Source: Macrostomum hystrix | Lineage: Eukaryota > Platyhelminthes > Macrostomidae | Direction of reading: 5' to 3' | Assembly (NCBI GenBank): GCA_950097015.1 | Contig: CATNEN010000038.1 | Coordinates: 17,618,001 to 17,682,000, forward strand | Length of the DNA: 64,000 bases | Translations under genes and position numbers: made by a program | In this document: one piece after another, positions 1-9,889 of the stretch | Layout: each line of letters starts with the position of its first letter | How positions within the stretch are numbered: position 1 is the stretch's first letter | The notes under the pieces: model-generated | Databases searched by the model: none | What the model was told of the DNA's origin: nothing | What the model saw: the letters and a program-made list of their open reading frames with translations, nothing else

Positions 1-181
1 TTATGTAAATAAATTTGTTTTTCTTTCAAGTCCATCTCATTAAGTAAAATTATATTGAATATGAAGCAGAAATCAGTAGAGCCCTTGAAGCCATATTATA
101 AAATAAAGTACAAATAAATGTTTCCTTGGTCTGTTGAGGTCCTAGTATTGTAGTCAATTGCAGTGGTTAGGTTACACTCAC

Positions 182-591
182 CTCAAGATTGCTAGCAAAC
201 CACTGAAAACTGAATGTATCTCTGATAAAAGGATGTTTTGTATTTTCCATAATCTTTTAGGATTACTTTTTTGCTGAGAAGACACTGTGTTACCATTTGT
301 TTTAGCATTTGCATTGCCATTAGGCCTACCATTGGCATTGGTACTAGTCACATAATCAGATTGCTTATATAAGCAATCATTTCCATTAATTTCTTTGTGG
401 GCGCTGATTGCACTAGTATAGCCACTTTTCGACTCAGAGTTAAAAGCTGCAAACAGCAGCTTATATAACGTAGATTCAGTGTTTTGAGATGCCCTAGTTA
501 GTAAAACATCAATTATTACAAAGAATAATACAGTTAATAGAATGATAAGGGCTGAAGGTACTACTTCAATACAATCATCGCTTCTGTGCAT
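182..591 (-). CDS. First exon of a probable TLC-domain membrane protein (partial)
   Basis: The ATG at 591-589 has an in-frame TAG 18 bases upstream, which supports it as the start. The exon encodes about 136 residues and stops at a good donor (TTGAG|GTGAGT), so the gene continues to the left outside the window. Residues about 13-32 form a hydrophobic membrane segment (ALIILLTVLFFVIIDVLL). A polar Asn/Gly/Ser-rich linker follows, then the motif RLWKIQNILLSEIHSVFSGL. That ending resembles the start of TLC domains of the TLCD1/TLCD2 type (Trp-Lys/Arg-Asn followed by a helix with His-Ser and a small-residue pair). The TLC assignment rests on this short motif only; a different multi-pass membrane protein is possible. 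It is head-to-head with the MKS1 homologue, 590 bases away. Confidence 0.5.
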
Positions 592-1180
592 GTCTGTTAT
601 CAGCTTCTATTTGGGTCAACGTTATGATAGCTCCAAATAAATGTTATAATTTGTATAACCGGCCGGTTTAGCAGACTTAGCAGAGCCAGAGGCAAAGCAG
701 CTATTTAAGAAATTTGTTTTATATTCTACGATCTCTAGTTTTATCGAACACCGATTTTTATTCCTTATAATTCTACCAAAACAATAATAATCAGATGGTA
801 ATAAAACAAAACTACAGCGATGAGTAACGAACGATCAACTCTTACTCAATTACTTCCGTTTACACTACTAGGATTATGGTCTGGACCGCACGTGAAATTC
901 AGTGGTTTTAAATAAAAAAAATTATATTTCTTAGGAAACCATTCGAACTAACAACTTTTTAACTTGTACCTCTAAACACAACTAAAAATATTGAAAATTT
1001 AAATGATAAGTATTTGGAATTGCATAAAAAGTTTTTGTATTAAAGTGTATAGTTTTAAATAAATTGCTTAAGCGTCTGCGATTAAATTTAAAAGAAATAT
1101 TCAGCTTAATTTTTTATTTTACTATCTCAATTCAGAGTTAGGCAAGAAAACCTTTAGGCTTTATGCTCTAATTGTCTGCA
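592..1180. promoter_or_regulatory. Intergenic region between two divergent genes (candidate bidirectional promoter)
   Basis: This 589-base AT-rich region separates the start codons of the left-hand membrane-protein gene and the MKS1 homologue, so both promoters and 5' UTRs must lie here or in upstream non-coding exons. A GC-rich palindromic patch, ACCGGCCGGT, is at about 659-668. A minimal upstream ORF (ATG-CTC-TAA) ends 9 bases before the MKS1 start. No TATA box or Inr was assigned with confidence. Confidence 0.4.
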
Positions 1181-4100
1181 ATGAGCTCGAATGAAAAGAA
1201 CCTGATTGGTGTTTACCAGTGTCACCCGGAGGATGACATAAAAAACTTGAAAATAAGGTACGATTGTCCTTTGCATGTTTTGTTTAATTAAAAAACTATT
1301 TTTCGTGAATCTAACTAAGAAAATTGAAATAATTTATGCATTTTTTTAATTCACTAGAAAACAATGGCTTTGATTTGGTACATTTGATTCAAAAGCATAG
1401 CATGACACTTAACTGCCTGGCTTGGAAACTTTGATGATTTAGCATGTTAGAAGTATTTTTGGAAGCAAAAACCTTTGTGGTTCCGTTTACTTTTACTTTT
1501 ACTTTACTTTGACAAGTAAAATTCATTCGTTACAGAAACAGTTGTAGAAAAGCATAGCTTAGAGAATTAGTTCAAAAAAAGCTTGAACTACGTTTGCTTA
1601 CTCTATTAGAAGAAAAAGAATCTACGTATGAATACTTCAATGCATTTTTTAGAGTCAAAGTATGGAAAATAACAACGGAGAAAAATGAAGAGGAGGTATA
1701 CGACTTCAAGTGGCAAGAGAAAGTGTTTAGTATGAAAGAACTCGACAAGTACAAAGACGTCACAGAGGCGGACGCCACCGATCACGAAAAGCGGTGTAAA
1801 AAGATTCTCGATCAATGGAAGTAAGTGATTGTCATTGAATGTCGTTTGATATCGAGAACTCGTATCAGAATATTCTTGCTTGCCTATTCACAGGCAAATG
1901 CGACACAAAATGCTGAAGGATCACAGGCTCTACTCTTTGGTAGATGATGAGATAGCATTAGAGAGTGAAGAACAGGTAACACTTATTCTTGCGACGATAT
2001 TTCCAATGAAAATATTATAGGTTAAAAAGCATTTGCAAAACTATTCAATTAAGTTATAAAAATCATGGCCAGGATCGTCTGACAGATTATGAGTTAGAGA
2101 GGCTGACAGCGACAGAGGCGGCTTTCAGAGAGGCTCAGCGAACGCAGTCGGACGACGCGGCAGTTGGTCAGCAGAGGTGAGGCAGCATTTACAATCAAAT
2201 TCTATCTACTCCTCAGATCTACTCATGATCTCTGGGTGAATCTACTCAGACTTATATACTGTGTGAATCTACACATAGTCTCAGTGTGAATCTCAAGGTT
2301 GTGTAAACCTCTGCGAGGGTTGCCCCAGAGCTCAATGGGAGCCAGGTTTGAAGCGCGGCAGGCGCAGCCGGATGATCAACCTGTCAATCAAGTTTCTTTT
2401 GCCCCCTTTTGTAGAAACGCCGCCAGCCAATCGGCAGCCAGTGTGCTCACTTCCAATCAGGACCGGGAGCAGTTCCTGCGCCAGTTCTTCACTTCGCCAA
2501 AGTCGCAGCGTATGCGGCTGATGTTCGATTATCGGCCAAAGCTGCGCGACGAGGAGCCGCTGGCGGCCGCGGCTGCAGCAGTTGGCGACCCCGCCAATCA
2601 GCCAGCTGATCAGCTGGACACAACGCAAAAGCTGCTCTGCACAATCACGTACGACCCGCGTGATCGCATGCTTAGCCTACAGCCGGATTTCACAACGCAT
2701 CCGCTCATTGTTGGTGAGTCGCTAATTGGTGAATGCAAATTATCTAAATAATGAAATGACGATTTAAATTAGTCGTCGATTAAAACCAATAGGCAACTGG
2801 CGCTACACCATTGAGAACATTTCGACAAAAATGTCCGAAGCGGAACGCAATCGCGTCCTATCTCAGGAGAAAGAGGTGAGATTCTAAATAGCAAAATAAA
2901 AAAATGCAAAATCAATCAATAACAAAGACCACAGCCGCTTGATTTAACTCGCAGAGAATCAAGCTAAAAGCTGAGAGCAAGCAGATTTTTCGTCCAATCG
3001 ATTTCGAGATGCCCAGCCAACCATTGAGAGTGCTGATCCGGGGCGAGATTATGACCGCTCGGCACTTTGAGTACAATTATCTGTACGTGCACTTCTTTCT
3101 AGACTTGACGCCGGGTAAGTAGAAATGCTTGCATATAGTATAAAGACACTACTCAAGAACCGCTTGATGGGAGCACTGCTCAAGAAACACCTTAGAATGG
3201 GAGCACTGCTCAAGAAACACCTTAGAATGGGAGCACTGCTCAAGAAACACCTTAGAATGGGAGCACTGCTCAAGAAACACCTTAGAATGGGAGCACTGCT
3301 CAAGAAACACCTTAGAATGGGAGCACTGCTCAAGAAACACCTTAGAATGGGAACACTGCTCAAGAAACACCTTAGAATGGGAGCACTGCTCAAGAAACAC
3401 CTTAGAATGGGAGCACTGCTCAAGAAACACCTTAGAATGGGAGCACTGCTCAAGAAACACCTTAGAATGGGAGCACTGCTCAAGAAACACCTTAGAATGG
3501 GAACACTGTCCAAGAAACACCTTAGAATGGGAACACTGTCCAAGAAACACCTTAGAATGGGAACACTGTCCAAGAAACACCTTAGAATGGGAGCACTGCT
3601 CAAGAAACACCTTAGAATGGGAACACTGTCCAAGAAACACCTTAGAATGGGAACACTGCTCAAGAAACACCTTAGAATGGGAACACTGCTCAAGAAACAC
3701 CTTAGAATGGGAACACTGTCCAAGAAACACCTTAGAATGGGAACACTGTCCAAGAAACACCTTAGAATGGGAACACTGTCCAAGAAACACCTTAGAATGG
3801 GAACACTGTCCAAGAAACACCTTAGAATGGGAACACTGTCCAAGAAACACCTTAGAATGGGAACACTGCTCAAGAAACACCTTAGAATGGGAACACTGCT
3901 CAAGAAACTTACTCAGATAAAAACACAGCTCGAGATAGATGTCAAATTATTTTGTACTATCGTTCTAGAGATATTGAAAACATCTTTCTATGGACTACGG
4001 CGAATATATATTTCAGATTGGTACGTTACTCAAGCGGCCGGTTTGTCTGGCACAACTCAAATTTGTTCAACTAAGGTTGAAGAAGTTGTAAGTATTTATT

Positions 4101-7100
4101 AAAAACATATGCAAATAACCTATTTATGTGCTTGTTATACTGCTTGCGATTTGTTTAAATTAAGCATGGTTGTGTTTATTATTATTATTTTCTGCGAAAG
4201 AATTTCTACGAAAGACAATGAATCTGTGGAGTACATTATATCTGTTAAAGCTAGTCTACAAAATAGTCGATTTCTAATACCCTAAAAATTTAAGTAAATA
4301 AAATATAAATGAAAACAATACCAAAATTTATAACCGAAATGAAAATTTCCTTTGCCGCATGCATTTTTCAGCTCACGCCAATTGAAAGAAAGGTTTGAAA
4401 TTTGAGCACACAATTCACTATTTTTTAGAGTTTGCCTTTTTATTTTTCTCTCGCAATCAATCGTTTAGTTTTGATTATTGCCTTAATTTTTTAAGCATTC
4501 GCGTCTAGTCTTGTCGCCTGGGAAACCTGATGTCATTACCGAATATAGATTTTTGATTCACACACAATTATCAAATTATTAAAAAATGACATATTGATCT
4601 TCATTTATAGATTTTGCTGTGCATTTGCAGATCAAGTCCCACATGGCTTGAGAAATTAGCTTAAATTTTCTTTCAGGTTTCTTTAAAAAGCAAAAGGGGT
4701 ACCGCAGAAATGATGTTGTGACATTTTATCTTCTGTAACTTACTACAAATTAAGCTTTCGATCTTAAGATGCAAGCCACATTATTATTTTAGGATCATGA
4801 CTTACCTAATAATTCGCGACTTTCAGGACGATGTTGCGCACTTTTCGTATCCGTTTGAGTTTGAGCTGTTCTTTGAGCGCCTTGTACCAGCCGGAGAAGA
4901 CGGTGAGATACCCGATAGTAAATTATGGATTGAATACACTGAATGATGGATTAAGTACGCTGAATGATGGATTAAGTACACTGAATGATGAATTGAGTAC
5001 ACTGAATGATGGATTGAGTAGACTGAATGATGGATTGAGTAGACTGAATGAAGGATTGAGGAGACTGAATGATGGATTGAGTAGACTGAATGATGGATTG
5101 AGTACACTGAATGATGGATTGAGTAGACTGAATGAAGGATTGAGGAGACTGAATGATGGATTGAGTACACTGAATGATGGATTGAGAAGACTGAATGAAG
5201 GATTGAGTAAGACTGAAATTCCGATTGAGAATAGTTTACGTTGTCGACAGACTAGAAACTATTCAGTGAAGTTATAAAGTTTCAATCAAATGTTCGCGGG
5301 ACAGAAGTATTTATAAAGTTATCCCCATCATTCAATCTTCTTCCTAGACTACACATTTCCCCGCTGGCCAGTGATGTACTTCGAGGTGATGTCCCAGGAC
5401 AGTTGGACAAGGCACAGGACTGAGGGCTACAGCTACCTGACGCTGCCAGCTGAGCCCGGACCGCACGACTTTCGGCTGCAGTGCTGGCGACCAACTGGAA
5501 ACTCGGTTGTCTGCGAGCTCCGCCGATTCTTCATTGGTGAGGGTCCGGGGGACGTTTTTGCAACGCATTTGCTTGCACGGGGAAATTAAATTCTAGACAA
5601 AGCAGGATAGCATTTGTTGTCACCAGACCCGCAGCAAGTAAGGAGGCAATTCTGCCCATTCAGCTGATTCCTGAGCACACACGCAACAGGTGTGTTCATC
5701 TGTCCTGACTTTCTCATCATCAGGCAGTGTACACTTTCACTGTGCCTTGGAGGTTGGCCCTCAAGAGCATAACTTGCACGACAAGTCCTCAAGCCTTCTC
5801 TCAGCGTCTGGCCCCTAAATGAATGTGGCCTCGCCGCGGAATCGAGCTCAGGGACCTTGGTGCGAGAGGCACGCGCGTTAACCGCTCTGACTCTCACCCC
5901 ATTGGCTATATTTTTGTTGCTTATCTTCTGAAACAAAAATCAATTTTCTACATCTCCAGAACGTCGATATATTCAAAGATTTTGCCAGAGAACCTGTACA
6001 CTGTCTCCCGTAAGCACAAATGTATTCATGCAGTAAACCCATGTACTCTAATAAGCACAGCACCTGAGTACAGTCAGCTCACGTTTCGAAAAAATGAGTC
6101 TACAAGCAGAGTTACTAGACCTTCAACGAGTGACACCATCTGACCGTACACACTCGCTCAGCAAACCACGGGTGTACACTTGGCCAGTTAAACCAAACAG
6201 GAGGCCGTCGACAAAAATTGTCTGGTAGATTTCTCCCCTTGGTAATAAAAAAGGCAAAAATTCTGGGTTTTTTTCTGACTGTTAAAGCATACCTAAACTG
6301 ACTTAAAATAGGGTGAGTGGCAGAGCGGTTAACGCGTTTGCCACTCGCACCAAGGTCCCTGAGCTCGATTCCGCGACTAGGGCACCTTGACTTGGGCCGC
6401 ATCCGCGGTACGTGAGAAGGCGTGGGGGCTTATTGTGAAATTCACGCCCTTGAAGACCAATCTATCTCCAAGGCAAAGTGAGTACTCTGCCTGACAATGA
6501 GAAAGTCAGGGCATATGTAAACACCTGTGTAAGCATGTGCCGGAGTATCTGTGTGCTCAGGAGTCAGCGAAATGCGCAGAATTGCCTCCTCGCTGGCTGC
6601 GGGTCTAGTGTCACCAAATGATGCGCCATTGCCCGCAGACCTCCTGCAATTATTATTTTTATAATTTTAATATATTGACTTACAAACTGATTGCCCATGA
6701 ACGCTGACTCACCGTCCTCGTCAGGTGGGACTCCCGAGCTGGAGGACAGCACATTCGCCAACGTGCCGACAGATTTCGATGGTACCCATCTAAGCAAGTT
6801 CGGCTTCAACACGGAGACAACCGGAGAGCTGACTGTGCGCCTGCACTCGATTCACCAGTCTGCCCGACTGGCCGAGCTCAGAGCCGCTAGCGCGGCCGGC
6901 GCAGCAGGTGGAGTCATTCAAGGCGGCGGCAAGTTCAGCGGCGACTTTGGTGGAGCTGCCGGACCTAGCTATCTGGATCTGCACAGGGCTCTGAGTGAGT
7001 TCGCTTGTACTCATACTCCTATTTTGGACTTCCGACCGAGAGATCGGACCGAGAACCAAATTTTTCAATTAGTGAATACACTTAATTCAAAAATGATTCT

Positions 7101-7734
7101 GTATACCTTCAAAAGATTCTGCAGCTTCTGGAGATTCTGTAGCTTCTGGCGATTCTGTGGCTTCTGGAGTTTCTGTAGCTTCTGGAGTTTCTGTAGCTTC
7201 TGGAGATTCTGTAGCTTCTGGCGATTCTGTAGCTTCGGGAGATTCTGTAGCTTCGGGAGATTCTGTAGCTTCGGGAGATTCTGTAGCTTCGGGAGATTCT
7301 GTAGCTTCGGGAGATTCTGTAGCTTCGGGAGATTCTGTAGCTTCGGGAGATTCTGAGATGCAGTAGCTTCGAGAGATTCTGAGATGGACAGATCTTTCAA
7401 AAATTGTATTTTTGTTTTATGGACAGATCGATTGTCGCTGAATACAGACATTATTTATGCAGTGACGACCCCATAGTGGTTTAGGTATAAAACTCAACTA
7501 TTCGATTTAAACCATTGAATTTCACGAATTGCCACAGCGGCCTTTCAACGGGCTCGCCAGCGTCTGCAGGATGCCAGGCGAGCCCACGCGTTCCTGGACC
7601 AGCAGCAGCAGCTGCAGCTACTGCAGCAGCAGCAGGCGGCGCTTAGCCGCGACGCAGAGGACGCAGAGGAGCTGATGCGAGAGTACAGGGAGTTGGCTCT
7701 GGCACCCGACGGGGCCGCGGAGTCAACCGCGTGA
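1181..7734 (+). CDS. MKS1: MKS1 homologue, B9-domain protein of the ciliary transition zone (12 exons)
   Basis: Exons, all with matching phases: 1181-1257, 1563-1820, 1894-1975, 2073-2176, 2415-2713, 2793-2875, 2955-3114, 4017-4087, 4827-4902, 5348-5536, 6725-6994, 7538-7734. The product is about 621 residues (human MKS1 is about 559). MKS1 acts with B9D1 and B9D2 in the Meckel/tectonic complex that gates the base of the cilium. Visible family motifs are an N-terminal YQCHPEDDIKNLKI, the segment FKWQEKVFS, and the B9 region (residues about 325-470) with RGEIMTARHFEYNYLYVHFF, HFSYPFEFELFF, WPVMYFEVMSQDSW, RTEGYSYL and ELRRFFI. After it come KFGFNTETTGELTVRLH and a Gln-rich coiled C-terminus. 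The acceptor of exon 2 is weak (chosen because it restores phase); the other junctions are good. The gene implies a ciliated animal. Confidence 0.9.
2955..5536 (+). CDS. MKS1: Exons encoding the B9 domain of the MKS1 homologue
   Basis: Exons 2955-3114, 4017-4087, 4827-4902 and 5348-5536 carry the most conserved part of the protein. The B9 fold is a C2-like beta sandwich found only in MKS1, B9D1 and B9D2 and used for assembly at the transition zone. Of the three introns, two carry minisatellites placed just after the donor: about 55 bases after it at 3171-3908 and about 25 bases after it at 4925-5215. The exons show no sign of decay, so the gene appears functional despite the repeats. Confidence 0.88.
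3169..3908 (+). repeat. 30-bp minisatellite in an MKS1 intron (about 24 copies)
   Basis: Tandem 30-bp units contain the core CTCAAGAAACACCTTAGAAT. Three sub-types differ at a few positions (GAGCACTGCT, GAACACTGCT, GAACACTGTC) and occur in blocks, which points to recent local duplication. The array begins about 55 bases after the donor of exon 7. Long ORFs on both strands here only reflect a period divisible by three. Confidence 0.97.
4925..5215 (+). repeat. 21-bp minisatellite in an MKS1 intron
   Basis: About 13 tandem copies of a 21-bp unit with core CTGAATGATGGATTGAGTA start some 25 bases after the donor of exon 9 at 4902. Variants GAAGGATTGAGGAGA are interspersed. Confidence 0.95.
5608..5905 (-). 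repeat. tRNA-derived SINE, family A
   Basis: A near full-length copy on the minus strand in the intron between MKS1 exons 10 and 11. It has the tRNA-like head (B-box-like GAGCTCGATTCC, then GGCGAGGCCACATT) and the long family-specific body ending in the CCTCCTCGC..GCGGGTCTAGTG region. Other copies in the window show the A-box-like TGGCAGAGCGG more clearly. Confidence 0.85.
6311..6663 (+). repeat. tRNA-derived SINE, family A
   Basis: A full-length plus-strand copy beginning GGGTGAGTGGCAGAGCGGTT and ending with the family tail GCCCGCAGACCTCCTGCAAT followed by a short AT-rich 3' end. It lies in the same MKS1 intron as the 5608 copy, in opposite orientation. Confidence 0.88.
7111..7380 (+). repeat. 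18-bp minisatellite in an MKS1 intron
   Basis: About 14 tandem copies of an 18-bp unit, core GATTCTGTAGCTTCGGGA, lie in the intron after exon 11. The left copies read CTTCTGG and the right copies CTTCGGG, so a sub-type change runs along the array. Confidence 0.95.
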
Positions 7735-8284
7735 AATGTACTTTTCTATGCACCTGCAGAGCGTGTACTTTTATTTTCCTCTACTTATCTACTTGTCGAT
7801 TCTTTCTTCTCGTATTTTAGTGGCATTCCCCAGTCTTGAGGGGATTGTAACCAATTAGCTAGTGCTTTGGACTACTCAGTCCAAATTTTAAAATAGATAT
7901 AGCTTCTGGGTTAGAAATTACATAGTCCACGGACTAAAGAGTAAGTAAGAGCTACACGCAGCAATGGCTGCATTATATGCATCAATTGTGTCCGGTGTCT
8001 TACTATCAATCTGTTCTTTTAAAAAGTTTCTGCACTACAGGTCACATTACTTACTTACTACTTTCAACTCGTGCCTTCCGTTTTCGCGGAAAAGAAACCT
8101 AAATGATTAAATAATACAGTAATTCTATCACAAACTACAGACTTTTAATTAAGTACACTGCTTCCTCTTTGAAAAAATGCTTGCACCTTTTTAGATTTTG
8201 TTTGCCTCTTTCGATATCTAAACTACTTGTCCTAAAACCGATAATAACCAAATGCATCTAAAAACTCTTGTTCCTTCTTACCAG
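7735..8284 (+). other. 3' UTR of the short MKS1 form, or intron before the alternative last exon
   Basis: No ORF or repeat array is visible. If exon 12 is used as the last exon, this is its 3' UTR and the variant signal ATTAAA near 8106 may end it. If exon 8285 is used, the whole stretch is intron. Confidence 0.4.
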
Positions 8285-8556
8285 ACCGTTTCCGCGCCGC
8301 CCGCACCCAGCTGGTGATGGTGCAGAAGGCCTCATCTGGGGCTCTCATGCTCAGCCTGCAGCAGCAGCAGCTAATGGGTGGCGGTGGCGGGGCCGACACT
8401 CCGCCCCGGCCGGCGCCGAGACGACGCTTGAGCAGCGGCAGCGGAGCGGCTGCGGCAGCCGATGAAGACAACGCGCAGTCGCGCAGGGGTGTCAGCTTCG
8501 GCGGCGACACACTGACAGCCGAGTACATGCGGCAAATTCAGGCCAGGGAAGAATGA
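8285..8556 (+). CDS. MKS1: Alternative last exon of the MKS1 homologue
   Basis: A clean acceptor (CTTCTTACCAG) at 8281-8284 opens an ORF of 90 codons to a TGA at 8554-8556. It begins with two bases that complete a phase-1 codon, exactly like exon 12 at 7538. Exon 11 (ending phase 1 at 6994) could therefore join either. Its first residues (RFRAARTQLVMVQ) parallel the start of exon 12 (AFQRARQRLQDAR); human MKS1 has a similar FRRAR helix there. The rest is Gln-, Gly- and Ser/Arg-rich. Exon 12 has its own stop and no usable donor before it, so the two look like mutually exclusive 3' ends, giving a protein of about 646 residues with this exon. A polyadenylation signal follows at 8996. RNA evidence is not available here. 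Confidence 0.6.
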
Positions 8557-9209
8557 TCGGAACCTTATTAAGCTCGGCAAGCGTATTAGAAATCGGTGCT
8601 GGACACCGAAAAATGTCATGTTATGTCTCTCACATTCGCTTGCTAATTGTTGATGCGTTTAGAAATGAATGACTAGGATTCATTTTTAACGTCATGTTGT
8701 AACTATTGACTAGATACGCATGTCAGTTACGGAAGGACTGACTTCGGAATAGAATAGTCACCAACAGCTGCATACGGATCTGGTCCAGAAAATCATTGTA
8801 TCACATAAAATATGAAACTTTATACATCGTAGTTGTATTATACTAGCCAGGAAAGAAACGTGCAAACCAACCTTTGACTCATGTCATTATTATTTCTCAT
8901 TAACCTTTTACGAAAGTAGTTACAATCAAGGCTATTACTACACAAACCCTAAATGTTTGAGTGCATTCAAAATATGTGCTGTTAAACTATACTTGAATAA
9001 ATGACAGTAGACAATTTTCTAAAAAAACATATATTTGCTAGTTTATTTTGTTTGCGGTTTCAGATGCTAAAGGAACAATTTATTTTTATTCTGTGATGCT
9101 TATGATGAAAATTCTTGAGAACCTAGGTGTATTTTGTTGCAAATAAAAATAAAATGCTTAATCCAAGAAATAGCACACCGTTAACTTGATTGGCTTAGCC
9201 TTGTATTAA
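8557..9209. other. MKS1 3' flank
   Basis: Apart from the AATAAA at 8996 and a second run containing AATAAA near 9143, no ORF, array or mobile element is seen in this AT-rich sequence. Confidence 0.4.
8996..9001 (+). terminator. Polyadenylation signal AATAAA downstream of MKS1
   Basis: A canonical AATAAA lies 440 bases after the TGA of the alternative last exon and is the first good signal on that strand after it. For the 7734 stop, only a variant ATTAAA near 8106 is seen. Confidence 0.45.
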
Positions 9210-9567
9210 GGGGGTCGGTGGCAGAGCGGTTAACGCGTTTGCCACTCGCACCACAGTCCCTAAGTTCGATTCCACGGCGAGGCCACATTTATTTGGGGCG
9301 CAGCCGCGGAGAGAAGGCTTGGGGGCTTGTCGTGCAATTTACGCCCTTGAGGGCCAACCTCCAAGGCACAGTGAGAGTGTACACTGCCTGACGATGAGAA
9401 AGTCAGGGCAGATGTACACACCTGTGTGAGCGTATGCCTGCGTACGGTATCTGTGTGCGTGTGTGCTCAGGAGCCAGCGAAATGGGCAGAACTGCCTCCT
9501 CGCTGGCTGCGGGTCTAGTGTCACCAATCTATGTGTCATTGCCCGCAGCCCTCCTGAAATTATTATT
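9210..9567 (+). repeat. tRNA-derived SINE, family A (full length)
   Basis: This is the best preserved family A copy. It starts GGGGGTCGGTGGCAGAGCGG, has a B-box-like TAAGTTCGATTCC and the body motifs GGGGCGCAGCCGCGGAGAGA, GAGAAAGTCAGGGCAGATGT and TGTGTGCTCAGGAGCCAGCG, and ends in CAGCCCTCCTGAAATTATTA. The A and B boxes are those of an RNA polymerase III promoter from a tRNA-like ancestor (Leu/Ser type by its look). Confidence 0.9.
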
Positions 9568-9889
9568 ATTTAGCCTTGTATTACTCGGGTCTGTGATAAA
9601 TTATGACTGACTGGGCGACGACCAATACAGACCATCATGGCCATGACTCCAAAAAAACGGAAACTGACGGTCAAAAAAGAAAATATAAACGTACAGTCAG
9701 TCATTCCGTAATACACAAATACAGGCCATAATAATTTTATGACATAAAAATACGTAAAAATGTAATCGTCAATACCAAAATAATGCATAGAGAACGAAAA
9801 ACAAATGCAAGGTAAATGATACAAGTAGACTGTCAAGTAAACTTTATCGTTAATTTTTTAATTAAAAAAATTTACCTAAAATATTTTAT
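9568..9889. other. Intergenic sequence with no recognised feature
   Basis: AT-rich non-repetitive sequence between a SINE and the retrotransposon remnant. Nothing could be supported on either strand. Confidence 0.4.

Noticed and set aside
2299-2414. Extension of MKS1 exon 5 upstream of 2415
   Set aside because: The frame is open, but exon 4 ends in phase 2 at a good donor and TTTTGTAG at 2414 is a proper acceptor that restores phase.
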